Of a DNA stretch of 64,000 nt, positions 55,661 through 63,804 are shown piece after piece. How positions within the stretch are numbered: the stretch's first letter is position 1; each line of letters starts with the position of its first letter. The DNA comes from DAOUJW01 sp034422115. GTDB lineage: Bacteria > Chloroflexota > Dehalococcoidia > Lucifugimonadales > UBA2985. Position numbers and translations under genes: made by a program. Below the pieces are notes generated by a model. The model made no database searches. It saw nothing but the letters and a program-made list of their open reading frames with translations, and was not told the origin of the DNA. The DNA lies in the NCBI GenBank assembly GCA_034422115.1, contig DAOUJW010000005.1, positions 124,001 through 188,000 on the forward strand, read 5' to 3'.

Positions 55661-56140
55661 TTACAAGAGCCTATGATAATTGAAGTTTACAGCGCTTCCT
55701 GGAGCATTGCGGACGACAGCATCGTACAAGATCGAGTCCACGGTCAGCAGAGGAACTTCTGAAGAGACCAACTCCAAAAGGGCCGCGTCGGTGAGGCCGA
55801 GACGGACAAATATACTGTTACTTGACGCTTGGGCACTTGCTACCACAACTTCCCTAGAGTCTTCAATCAGAGCTCGGAGTTCTGCGAACAACCAGGACCG
55901 CTCAGGTTCCCCGTGTTGAGCAAGCAGGTTAGATGTCTCGGTAAGAGTATTTGGCGTTACGTATATTTGCTCAACCGGCGCCAACAAACCTAGAAGGAGT
56001 TCATAATCCTCAGGGGAGTATTGCTTCGTCCGATTGTGCTTGGCGATCAGGTCCTGCCCTACACTACCCACCACCAGGAGCACAAGTAGATTCGCATCTA
56101 TGAAGTAGCCATCCCGAGTCCTCAGCTCATCTGGGTTCAT
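55661..56140 (-). CDS. PIN-like domain protein
   Basis: A 159-residue protein with a PIN-like nuclease fold: DGYFIDANLLVLLVVGSVGQ with the first Asp, VTPNTLTETSNLLAQHGEPE with a conserved Glu, and GLTDAALLELV with another Asp. The last part VPLLTVDSILYDA supplies a further Asp. It overlaps the preceding small gene by 14 bases. The pair looks like a toxin-antitoxin unit, though the partner is not a classic antitoxin. Confidence 0.75.
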   Translation of the reverse strand: MNPDELRTRDGYFIDANLLVLLVVGSVGQDLIAKHNRTKQYSPEDYELLLGLLAPVEQIYVTPNTLTETSNLLAQHGEPERSWLFAELRALIEDSREVVVASAQASSNSIFVRLGLTDAALLELVSSEVPLLTVDSILYDAVVRNAPGSAVNFNYHRLL

Positions 56141-56408
56141 TCAACATTCGGTCAGTAAGAGACTCCACACGTCCACTATGATCATTGATGCAGATAACCT
56201 TGTAAGAGCGCAAAGTTCGTAGGTCTCCAACTCGAGCAGCGTACGCGTTTCGGTTGTTCCAAGGGCGAGAGAAGCCAATGGTGATCTTCCAGTTATTCGA
56301 ATCTTCGTTATACACCACCTCTTCCAAACCGACAAAGGTGATTTCCTCGCCATCGAATAACTCTGCAATGTAGTCTTTCGCTGTTCGCACCGCTTCCTTA
56401 ACGTCCAT
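56127..56408 (-). CDS. Small partner protein of PIN-like gene
   Basis: A 93-residue protein. VKEAVRTAKDYIAELFDGEE leads into a beta-rich part, WKITIGFSRPWNNR, and ends YKVICINDHSGRVESLTDR. Similar proteins sit beside PIN-like genes in several bacteria, in my recollection, without known role. I start at ATG 56408 with GGAGGG upstream. It may be the antitoxin. Confidence 0.7.
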   Translation of the reverse strand: MDVKEAVRTAKDYIAELFDGEEITFVGLEEVVYNEDSNNWKITIGFSRPWNNRNAYAARVGDLRTLRSYKVICINDHSGRVESLTDRMLNEPR

Positions 56409-56466
56409 GAAACCCTCCGGCCTCATTGTATCACACGCAAGTTAGCAGCCGCGCGCCATACAAACC

Positions 56467-56502
56467 AAGAAGGGCAGTACCCGTACGGGTACTGCCCTTC
56501 TT
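56467..56502 (-). terminator. Perfect 36-base palindrome (terminator)
   Basis: AAGAAGGGCAGTACCCGT and its exact complement form an 18-base-pair hairpin without mismatch. It lies 20 bases after the leftward acyl-CoA dehydrogenase stop codon and before the PIN pair, and CTTCTT at the end gives a short pyrimidine tail. An intrinsic terminator is likely. Confidence 0.75.
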
Positions 56503-56522
56503 CTGCGTTCGGAAGCTTAGAG

Positions 56523-57764
56523 CTAGCTGCCGAGGTTGGTCGCCGTGGAGGCGGTGGGAGCCGCCCTCTCCTGGGTGCGGCTGATGCCAATCCGCCGCGC
56601 CAGGATGACCTTGGCGATGTTGGTACTGCCGCCGGCGTGGCGCTGGCCCGCCGTGGAGCGCTGGTTCACCTCGTGCATTCCGCCCTCAGGAGCGTTGGGC
56701 TCCTTGGTGTTGAGGAAGGCGTACAGCCCCATAACGTCCCGGAACCTTCGGGAGTTCCGCAGGTCGGACTCTCTGCTGTGGACGTTGGTGTAGTTGTTCT
56801 CGCCCCTCATCTCCATGCGGTTCTGGTACATCCAGTAGGTCTGCCGCTGGAAAAGGTTCTGGACGTGGGCGTCGATCACGGCGTCCATGGCCTGCTGCTG
56901 GACAATGGGGTCGCAGCCCAGCTTCCCGCCGTCGTGGTCGGTCTCCTTCACGTAGTTGACAAAGCTGTCCACGTTGTCGTCTCTGGGGAATGCCCGACCG
57001 CGGCCGCCGTGCTCGGCCTCCAGCAGCGTCTGCATGACCTGCCAGCCCTGGTGGTCGCCGCCGATCATGTGGTCGGCGGGCACTCGCACGTTGTCCATGA
57101 AGATGGCCTTCTGTCCCGGCCCCGGGGAGCGACCCGAGGAAGGAAGCAGGTCCATTGCCCTGATCTCCAGGCCCTCCACGTTGTTGGGCACCATGAAGAA
57201 GCCCAGGTTGCGGTGTCGGGGAGCCTCCGGGTCGGTCATCATCACGCCGGGGTAGTAGTCCTCATCACCCCAGCAGCTGATGAATACGTTCTGGCCGGTG
57301 AGCAGCCAGTCGTCGCCGTCGCGTACCGCCCTGCCCTGGACGTTGGCCAGGTCAGCGCCACCCTGTGGCTCGGTCAGTCGCTGGTGGGTCTTCTTCTCCC
57401 CCTTCATGAAGGGAACGAGGAACTTCTGCTTCTGCTCCTCCGTACCCCAGACCATAATGCTGCCGAAGGAGTAGGTGTTGCCGTATGAGCGGGGCGCCCT
57501 GGCCCTGGCGAACTCCTCGTCAAGAATGGTCTCGTGGTCAGCGGTAAGCCCGCCGCCGCCGTACTCCTTGGGATACGTGGGATACAGCCAGCCCTTCCTT
57601 CCCAACTCCAGATGCTTCTCCGCCCAGAAAGTCCGCATCTCCTGGGTCGTGTCGTTGGGATCGATGGGCAGCTTCATGTTCTCCGGAGTATTCTCATCCA
57701 GCCAGGCGCGGACCTCCTTCCGGAATGCCTCCTGTTCCGGCGTATAGGGCAGTGAAAAGTCCAT
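56523..57764 (-). CDS. Acyl-CoA dehydrogenase
   Basis: A 413-residue FAD-dependent acyl-CoA dehydrogenase. It begins MDFSLPYTPEQEAFRKEVRA, has KTHQRLTEPQGGADLANVQG in the FAD/substrate region and ends near GGSTNIAKVILARRIGIS. The frame runs far upstream to 58454, but those codons lie antisense to the lipoprotein. ATG 57764 has AGGAGG just ahead. It would introduce a double bond into an acyl-CoA, matching the hydratases and CoA-transferases in the window. A perfect hairpin ends the gene. Confidence 0.92.
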   Translation of the reverse strand: MDFSLPYTPEQEAFRKEVRAWLDENTPENMKLPIDPNDTTQEMRTFWAEKHLELGRKGWLYPTYPKEYGGGGLTADHETILDEEFARARAPRSYGNTYSFGSIMVWGTEEQKQKFLVPFMKGEKKTHQRLTEPQGGADLANVQGRAVRDGDDWLLTGQNVFISCWGDEDYYPGVMMTDPEAPRHRNLGFFMVPNNVEGLEIRAMDLLPSSGRSPGPGQKAIFMDNVRVPADHMIGGDHQGWQVMQTLLEAEHGGRGRAFPRDDNVDSFVNYVKETDHDGGKLGCDPIVQQQAMDAVIDAHVQNLFQRQTYWMYQNRMEMRGENNYTNVHSRESDLRNSRRFRDVMGLYAFLNTKEPNAPEGGMHEVNQRSTAGQRHAGGSTNIAKVILARRIGISRTQERAAPTASTATNLGS

Positions 57765-57929
57765 GTCAACCTCCTTTTCTCCTAGTACTCTCCCGCTATT
57801 CTTCTCCACCCTGAGAGTATCTGCCCTGTAGTATACCACGATATTGCGCAAACTCAAGCGCGAATTCGGCCTTTTCAGCGACGATTGAGCAGTACGCGCC
57901 CGCGAGATGCGCGGATTATACGACGGACG

Positions 57930-57959
57930 TTGAGGCGGATGGACGCTGTAGGGTATCAT
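57930..57959 (+). promoter_or_regulatory. Predicted promoter of selenoprotein gene
   Basis: TTGAGG (57930-57935), an 18-base spacer and TATCAT (57954-57959). The predicted start, about 7 bases later, falls on ATG 57966, which would make the message leaderless and supports that start codon. Confidence 0.4.
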
Positions 57960-57965
57960 AGACGT

Positions 57966-59279
57966 ATGCGCAAAGCAGTCCTTTGGCTCGCCGTAGGCAT
58001 CATCTCGATAGCGACGGCGGTGGCGTGCGGCTCCGAGGAGCCGACCGCGACCACGGCCCCTACCTCGACGCCGGCACCCACCGCGACGGCTGTGCCCCAG
58101 CCAACGGAGGCCCCCACACCCACGCCGGAGCCCCGCGAGACGCCCGCGCCTCCCGCCACCCAGCCACCCACCCCAACCCCTGAGCCGGAAGCGCCGCCCA
58201 GCGCGGAGGTCGGGGACATGGCCCCCGGCTTCACCCTGCCCTCCGCCTCCGGCGCTGACGTGTCGCTGGACTCCTACCGGGGCGACAAGAGCGTGGTGCT
58301 GGTCTACTACAGAGGCTCCTTCTGAGGGTTCTGCCACGATCAGCTCGTTGAGCTGACAGAGGCCCACGAGGACATCAAGGCGCTCAACGCCGAAATCCTG
58401 GCCGTAAGCGTGAACGACCTCCAGGACGCCCTCGCCGTGGTCGGTGAGTGGCAAGTCACCTTCCCGGTCCTGTACGACGCGTCAACAGAAGTGACCCGGT
58501 CATACACGGTCTACGACCTCCTGGACGACGGCCTTGCCACGCCTTCAATGTTCATCATCGACGCGGAGGGGATTATCAGGTGGAAGTACATAGGCACGTC
58601 CGCGGGCGACCGGCCTGCCCTCTCCACCATCAAGGAGCAACTGGCCGCCTTGACGCCCGTGGAGCCGACTCCGACCCCTGAGTCAACGGCAATGCCGGAG
58701 CCTACCGCCACTCCCGCGCCAACGGCGGAACCCACCGCGACTCCTGAACCCACGACAACGCCGGAGCCTACCGCCACTCCCGCGCCAACGGCAACGCCGG
58801 AGCCAACCGCCACTCCGGTGCCCACTGGAACGAACGTCGGACAGTTGGCGCCCGTGTTCACGCTGCCGTCCTCCGCCGGAGTGGACGTCACCCTGGAGTC
58901 CTTCAGGGGTAACAAGCAGGTTGTCCTGGTCTTCTACAGAGGGTTCTGGTGAAGTGTCTGCAGCGCTCAGCTAGGTAAGCTGGCAAGCAGATACAGCGAC
59001 TTTACAAACCTGAACGCGGAGGTAATTGCAGTCAGCGTCGACAATCTGCAGGGCCACGCGGCGGTGGTAGAGCAGCGGGGCATCCCCTTTCCGGTACTTT
59101 ACGACACCTCCGCCCAAGTGCCGCGGACGTACGGAGTATACAACCTCCTCGGCGACGGCTTCGTCACACCGGCTACATACATCCTGGACGCGAATGGCGT
59201 GATTACGTGGAAGTATGTCGCAAGTCGGACCTACGACCACGCTTCAGTCTCAAGAATCCTGGGACAGCTGAGCGAGTAG
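57966..59279 (+). CDS. Lipoprotein with two redoxin domains, two in-frame UGA (selenocysteine) codons
   Basis: One frame of 437 codons, interrupted only by TGA at 58323-58325 and 58950-58952. Residues 1-21 form a lipoprotein signal (MRKAVLWLAVG, Cys21 after ATAVA). Pro/Thr-rich linkers lie at about 25-80 and 237-283. Two AhpC/TSA-like redoxin domains follow, about 83-235 and 290-437. In domain 1 the first TGA falls in YYRGSF-U-GFC-HDQL (residue 120, Cys123). In domain 2 the second falls in FYRGFW-U-SVC-SAQL (residue 329, Cys332). Both stand where Cys-type homologues have the first Cys of a CxxC. Hairpins follow both UGAs at the same distance. I read both as selenocysteine. A conventional caller would split it into 57966-58325, 58410-58952 and 59064-59279. 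Likely function: extracytoplasmic peroxide or thiol reduction. Confidence 0.85.
58340..58356 (+). promoter_or_regulatory. Putative bacterial SECIS hairpin 1
   Basis: TCAGCTC/GAGCTGA, a perfect 7-base-pair stem with loop GTT. The loop G is 22 bases after the first UGA, within the 16-37 base window of bacterial SECIS elements, which usually carry a G near the start of the loop. Confidence 0.6.
58968..58982 (+). promoter_or_regulatory. Putative bacterial SECIS hairpin 2
   Basis: CAGCT/AGCTG, a 5-base-pair stem extendable by a T-G pair, with loop AGGTA. The first loop G is 22 bases after the second UGA, the same distance as at the first site, and GGT in the loop recalls the E. coli fdhF element. 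Confidence 0.6.
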
Positions 59280-59295
59280 GCGAATCCCTGCCTGC

Positions 59296-59943
59296 TCAAG
59301 ATACCAAATACCAGTCTTCAGGAATCTCAGGGACGGGCCAACCGGCGTCGGGCCTCCAGGCCTCCCAGCCATCGCAGAAGGGCGAATCGTTGCGCTCTAT
59401 CGCGGCAGCCATCCTCTCGCCCTCCGCCCTTATCGACGCCGCCTGCTCACGGGTGAAGAACCCGCGCTCCACAAGCGCCAGAAAGTCGTCCTCGTCCTTC
59501 CAGTTCCAGGTCAGGTCCGGACCCGCAACGATGTCCAGTACCTGGTCCTGAACGAGAATCCCGCGGGGCGTTCTCGTGATCGGCTCTTGCAGGTTGACGT
59601 ACCAGAACAGAAACTCCCACTCCGGCGACCAGAAGAGCCACACCGAGTGCGCCGCGCCGGGCGGCGTGAGGGTGAGCACGTGGCGGCTTCCCGACACCCT
59701 CCGCTCCAGAGGAGGGAGCTCGGCAGACATCAGTATGTCCACCCGCTCCGGCAAGGTCAGAGTATTGCGGTTCCTGGAGATGGTTGTGGCGGAGTGATAC
59801 GGCGCTCCCGGGTGGGTGTAGAGGGCAAGGCGCGCCGGGCTGTCTTCAACCACGGTCACAGGCCGGGCGGTAATTAGCTTCCCCAGCCACAGGTCCTGCT
59901 GAATGATCTGTTGCCCCGCCTGCCAGTGGCAATGAGTTGTCAC
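59296..59943 (-). CDS. DUF402 domain protein
   Basis: A 215-residue protein with a DUF402 domain: HSVWLFWSPEWEFLFWYVNL, then RGILVQDQVLDIVAGPDLTW and a C-terminal helix with LALVERGFFTREQAASIRAE. DUF402 proteins include nucleoside di- and triphosphatases and RNA-associated enzymes. I start at GTG 59943, with GAGG 8 bases upstream; the frame is open to 60054. It converges with the selenoprotein gene, 16 bases apart. Confidence 0.83.
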   Translation of the reverse strand: MTTHCHWQAGQQIIQQDLWLGKLITARPVTVVEDSPARLALYTHPGAPYHSATTISRNRNTLTLPERVDILMSAELPPLERRVSGSRHVLTLTPPGAAHSVWLFWSPEWEFLFWYVNLQEPITRTPRGILVQDQVLDIVAGPDLTWNWKDEDDFLALVERGFFTREQAASIRAEGERMAAAIERNDSPFCDGWEAWRPDAGWPVPEIPEDWYLVS

Positions 59944-60065
59944 AGAATTGCCTCTACAGTCTTGTGAGGTAGGCTTGGTGTCAGTGGGACTGCATAATAC
60001 CACGTCTCGGCATGAAACTGCCTCAGGCGTGTGGAGTCCAACATCACTACGCAACTTGTGTATTC

Positions 60066-60246
60066 TCTATACGTGTTGGTAACGCCTACGGGTAACGCCT
60101 ACGTCGGTTGGAGCATCACTCCTTACCGTTCGTGGTGAGCCTGTCGAACCAGAGCGGGAGGACTGCGGGCTTAGTTGCTACCGCTCATACTTCGACAAGC
60201 TCAGCATGAGCGGCATCGTTCACTATAACCAACGCCTGTAGAGCAT
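60066..60246. repeat. Palindromic element, CGCTCAT type
   Basis: Inner arms 60125-60158 and 60181-60214 (right arm CCGCTCATACTTCGACAAGC onward) are inverted copies and match the element at 49366-49460. Outer motifs GTGTTGGTAACGCC near 60073 and ATAACCAACGCC near 60225 face each other, as at the 10-kb element. GGTAACGCCTACG occurs twice in tandem (60078-60090 and 60091-60103, the second followed by TCGG). There is no gene between 59944 and 60321. Confidence 0.7.
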
Positions 60247-60321
60247 ACCCGCAACTCTCCCCCTTCCCCGCCCTACCCTCTTGGCGTATCATTGGCTCAT
60301 GCAATTTGACTGCGAGGTCCA

Positions 60322-61647
60322 ATGGCAAGCGCCGATTGGGTAGCAAGTAAAGTCATCGGCAAGCCGTTCTTCTACGGCTGGCTGATTGTCCTCATAACCT
60401 TCACCACCGCCATGACCACCGCGGGAATCAGCGGCTACGGCCTCTCCTTCTTCATTGTTCCAATGAGCGAGGACCTGGGCATCTCCCGGACGGAGTTCTC
60501 GGCCATTGCGGTGTTCCGCCTCGCGCTCCTCCCCGTGCTCCCCTTCCTGGGAGTGCTGGTGGACAGAAAACACGGCCCCCGGCTGCTGGTGACCGTAGGC
60601 AGCATAATCTCGGGCCTGGTGCTCATGTCCACCTCCCTGGTGCAGGAGCTGTGGCACTTCTACCTGCTGTACGGCGTGATATTCGGGCTTGCCATGTTCA
60701 GCATGGGCGGCCAGCTGGTGGGGCCGGCGGTCATCTCCAAGTGGTTCATCAGGAAGCGCGGCCGTGCCATGGCCATCGGCACTATGGGCATATCCACCGG
60801 CGGCTTCATCATCGCGCCAATGGCCGGGTGGTTTGTGGGCGAATTCGGGTGGCGCACGGCGTGGGTGTTCCTGGGCATATTCATGATGGTCGCCATAACG
60901 CCTATGGCGGCGCTGTTCATGCGACGACAGCCGGAGGACATCGGCCTTCTGCCGGACGGCGACGCGCCCGAAGGAGCGACCGGCGGGGGCGGACCGGGCC
61001 GCGGCGGGGCCGCCGACGAGTACCCCTGGACCGTCCGAGAGGCGTTCAGGACCAGGGCCCTCTGGATAATGATGGGCGTACAGTCGCTGGGCAGCATGGG
61101 TCTAATGCCCGTCATCTTCCACCAGGTGGCCTACATCCAGGACAAGGACTTCAGCCTGGCAACCGCCACGGCAGTGGCTGCAACCGTGGCCTTCTTCGCC
61201 ATAGTCGCCAAGCCGCTATGGGGGTTCGTGGCTGAGCACATTCATGTGCGGTGGGTCATACCAATGTGCGTCATACCGGCGGGCGTGTCGCTGTTCGCGC
61301 TGATTGTTGCCGAGAACCTGACAATGCTCTACGTCTACGCCGTGTTTCACGGCCTAACCATGGGCGGATGGCCGACTATCGCCAACGTGGCATGGGCCTC
61401 CTACTTCGGGCGGCAGCACCAGGGCGCTATCCGGGGATTCGTGACGCCAGTGGGCAACATGATGGGCGCGGCCAGCCCGGTGCTGGGCGGCATAATGTGG
61501 GACAGGTACGGCAACTACGACCTGTCATTCCTCATCTTCGGGTCTGCCTGGATACTCTGCGGCCTCCTGATGCTTGCGGCCGTGCCCCCCAAGCCGCCCG
61601 CGAAGGCCGACGCCGGAGGACAGCATATAGCTGCAGGCGCGGCATAG
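60322..61647 (+). CDS. MFS transporter (oxalate/monocarboxylate-like)
   Basis: A 441-residue major facilitator with 12 predicted spans. GKPFFYGWLIVLITFTTAMT starts the first span, YGLSFFIVPMSEDLGISRTE is typical of the OxlT/MCT-like group, and KWFIRKRGRAMAIGTMGIST is near the middle. The central loop is Gly/Pro-rich. The likely substrate is a carboxylic acid, which would suit the CoA-transferase genes, but this is inference. No strong ribosome site precedes ATG 60322. Confidence 0.88.
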   Translation: MASADWVASKVIGKPFFYGWLIVLITFTTAMTTAGISGYGLSFFIVPMSEDLGISRTEFSAIAVFRLALLPVLPFLGVLVDRKHGPRLLVTVGSIISGLVLMSTSLVQELWHFYLLYGVIFGLAMFSMGGQLVGPAVISKWFIRKRGRAMAIGTMGISTGGFIIAPMAGWFVGEFGWRTAWVFLGIFMMVAITPMAALFMRRQPEDIGLLPDGDAPEGATGGGGPGRGGAADEYPWTVREAFRTRALWIMMGVQSLGSMGLMPVIFHQVAYIQDKDFSLATATAVAATVAFFAIVAKPLWGFVAEHIHVRWVIPMCVIPAGVSLFALIVAENLTMLYVYAVFHGLTMGGWPTIANVAWASYFGRQHQGAIRGFVTPVGNMMGAASPVLGGIMWDRYGNYDLSFLIFGSAWILCGLLMLAAVPPKPPAKADAGGQHIAAGAA

Positions 61648-61732
61648 CAGTTCCCAGAGTCTGGCAGTGCCCCCCGTGTCGGTTTAGCCTTGCTCCCTAA
61701 GTTCGTGCTTGCTTCGTTAAACCCATTCGCTC

Positions 61733-62317
61733 TCAAGCGTTATCAATTGCATGGTTGACTGCAAACAGCAATAGCGTAAAAGCTATGAGAAAAACAAAAG
61801 GTATTAGGCTTAACCAGGGCAGAAGAACCCCGCCCCGGGAATGAATGGACCCGGCATCGCTCGCCCGAAGGAGGATTACAAGCGACCCTATCCACACAAT
61901 CAAGTTTAGAGTGAGCAATGCAGGATTCAACCTTTTCGAGAGGGTATCTGCTGCTTCGAATGGAAGATGTGAGTCATAGAAAGAGAAGACTGTTGCTGAA
62001 TAGGCAAGAGCGAGCGGGCCAAGCAGCCACAAGCCGTATACTATTCCGTATGTTGAACGAACGATACGAGTCGGAATCTCCTTATCCAGAAGCCGGAATA
62101 TCAAGTAAATTGCGGGGAATAAGAGCAACGGAGAGTACAATGAGCCGGCCGCAAAGTGGCGGACCACGCTATATCCACGCCTCCAGGCGATAAAGCCACA
62201 GAGCGGCCCGACGACAGGTATACAGAATACTCCGACCACAAGAAGGAGAATGACCAAAGCAACCGCGGCTGTGCCCAAAAAAACCAGGAAAAATGCGATA
62301 AAAGCTTGGTTCTCCAT
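61733..62317 (-). CDS. Hypothetical membrane protein (paralogue of 48618)
   Basis: A 194-residue protein with about six spans. Its core FIAWRRGYSVVRHFAAGSLY, LLLFPAIYLIFRLLDKEIPT and YGIVYGLWLLGPLALAY aligns by eye with the protein at 48618. AT content is higher than in neighbouring genes. There is no clear ribosome site before ATG 62317. Function unknown. Confidence 0.6.
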   Translation of the reverse strand: MENQAFIAFFLVFLGTAAVALVILLLVVGVFCIPVVGPLCGFIAWRRGYSVVRHFAAGSLYSPLLLFPAIYLIFRLLDKEIPTRIVRSTYGIVYGLWLLGPLALAYSATVFSFYDSHLPFEAADTLSKRLNPALLTLNLIVWIGSLVILLRASDAGSIHSRGGVLLPWLSLIPFVFLIAFTLLLFAVNHAIDNA

Positions 62318-62583
62318 TATGATGAACAGGCGGAGCCCGGCGTTACACTAATTGCCCATGATTCAGGGTTGTGCAATCGGCTCATCCCGGGCATTGCAGG
62401 AATAGTAACTAACACCCCAAGTAACCTGCTGATGATACGCGCTGGCGTAATCAAGGACACGTACACGGAACTCCCCTAGTATACATCGTATACAGCGTCT
62501 TTGAATGAGAGATTTGCCGTTACTCTAGCAGATGTTACCGTGCACCCAGTCGCTTAGTAGCTGGTGGAATCCCGCTTGCGCCG
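62318..62583. other. Intergenic region without visible gene
   Basis: About 265 bases between a leftward membrane protein and the dehydrogenase promoter. A plus-strand open frame reaches to 62479 but it starts antisense to the membrane protein gene and lacks any domain. I see no RNA gene or repeat here. Confidence 0.5.
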
Positions 62584-62592
62584 TGCTATAAT
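62584..62592 (+). promoter_or_regulatory. Extended -10 promoter of alcohol dehydrogenase
   Basis: TGC followed by a perfect TATAAT (62587-62592), with the same CCGTGCTATAAT string as at 20577-20588. Transcription would begin near 62599, followed by AAGGAG and ATG 62625. Confidence 0.6.
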
Positions 62593-62624
62593 GTCCTGAA
62601 GCTTTCCCCCTTGGAAGGAGTGCA

Positions 62625-63710
62625 ATGAAGGCAGCAGTTTTTCACGCGGCGCACACTCCTCTGACCATTGAAGAGGTCAACTTCGACAGCCCCATGCCCA
62701 GGGAGGTGGTAGTCCGCACGGCCGCGAGCGGCGTGTGCCACAGCGACCTCCACTACCTGGACGGAATATCCAACACCACGCCTCCGGCCATCCTGGGCCA
62801 TGAGGCCGCGGGCGTCGTTGAAGCGGTGGGCGACCAGGTCACCTACCTCAAGCCCGGCGATCACGTCATTTCGTGCCTGTCCGTCTTCTGCGGGACGTGC
62901 CACCAGTGCCTGACCGGGCACCCCAACCGTTGTTCCCAGCGACCCCGGCGCACAGAGACTGACCCGCCGCGCCTCAGCTTTGCCACAAGCGGCGACACCG
63001 TCAACCAGGTCTTCAACCTCTCCAGCTTCGCTGAGCGGATGCTGGTGCACGAGAACGCCCTGGTCAAGATAGACGACGACATGCCGCTGGACTGCGCCGC
63101 CCTTATCGGATGCGGCGTCATCACCGGCGTGGGGGCGGTCATCAACACCGCCAAGATTGAGCCGGGATGCACCGTCGCCGTGTTCGGCCTTGGGGGCGTC
63201 GGCCTCTCAGCCGTGCAGGGCGCGCGCATAGCAGGAGCGCGCCAGATCATCGCCGTCGATGTCGTGGAACCCAAGCTCAAGTACGCCCTGGACATGGGCG
63301 CAACCCACGTGGTGGACGCATCGTCCCAGGACCCCGTGGAGGCCATCCAGAACCTCACCGGCGGCGGAGCAGACTACTCCTTTGAGGCCATTGGCTCAAA
63401 GACCGCCGCCGAGCAGTGCTTCAACTGCCTGACGCCCGGGGGCACGGCAACCGTCATCGGCATAATTCCCACGGGGCACAAGGTGGAGATTGAGGGGCGG
63501 ATGTTCCTCAGCGAGCGCAAGATACAGGGCAGCGGCATGGGCTCCAACAGGTTCCGCACGGACATGCCCCGGCTCATTGACTTCTATAGACAGGGCCGCC
63601 TGCTGCTGGACGAGATGATCACCCGCCGCGGCCGCCTGGAGGACGTGAACGAGGCCTTCCGCGCAATGAAAGCCGGAGAGGTGGCCCGCTCCGTCTTGAT
63701 GTTCAACTAG
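62625..63710 (+). CDS. Zinc-dependent alcohol dehydrogenase (MDR superfamily)
   Basis: A 361-residue medium-chain dehydrogenase, close in pattern to class III-type Zn alcohol dehydrogenases. Catalytic zinc ligands are Cys38 (SGVCHSDLH) and His59-Glu60 (LGHEAAGVVEAVGD), with a later Cys in IGCGVITG. The structural zinc site is FCGTCHQCLTGHPNRC. The NAD-binding motif is VFGLGGVGLSAVQGA near residue 185. The enzyme would interconvert an alcohol and an aldehyde or ketone. AAGGAG precedes the ATG. Confidence 0.93.
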   Translation: MKAAVFHAAHTPLTIEEVNFDSPMPREVVVRTAASGVCHSDLHYLDGISNTTPPAILGHEAAGVVEAVGDQVTYLKPGDHVISCLSVFCGTCHQCLTGHPNRCSQRPRRTETDPPRLSFATSGDTVNQVFNLSSFAERMLVHENALVKIDDDMPLDCAALIGCGVITGVGAVINTAKIEPGCTVAVFGLGGVGLSAVQGARIAGARQIIAVDVVEPKLKYALDMGATHVVDASSQDPVEAIQNLTGGGADYSFEAIGSKTAAEQCFNCLTPGGTATVIGIIPTGHKVEIEGRMFLSERKIQGSGMGSNRFRTDMPRLIDFYRQGRLLLDEMITRRGRLEDVNEAFRAMKAGEVARSVLMFN

Positions 63711-63804
63711 TGGTTGACTGTTGGCTTAAGGGTTCCCTGTACTACCCGTCGGCGCGCAGACAAGGCAAAAGGATGTCGCCTGCGCGACGAAGGACAACTA
63801 TTCA

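Noticed and set aside
57765..58454. Upstream extension of the acyl-CoA dehydrogenase frame to 58454
   Set aside because: Gly/Arg/Val-rich translation antisense to the Pro/Thr-rich linker of the lipoprotein. The dehydrogenase begins at 57764 with a ribosome site.
58680..58830. Tandem ACTCC/CCGAC-type repeats that could suggest a CRISPR or minisatellite
   Set aside because: They are codon repeats of the Pro/Thr/Glu-rich linker, in frame, without spacers of constant length. I saw no CRISPR array in the window.
58323..58952. Reading the two TGA codons as true stops (three separate genes or a pseudogene)
   Set aside because: The pieces after each TGA have no start signals at the right place, the frame is kept throughout, and both TGAs fall on the active-site position of two domains.
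62156..62479. Plus-strand 107-codon frame before the alcohol dehydrogenase
   Set aside because: It starts antisense to a membrane protein gene and has no recognisable features.
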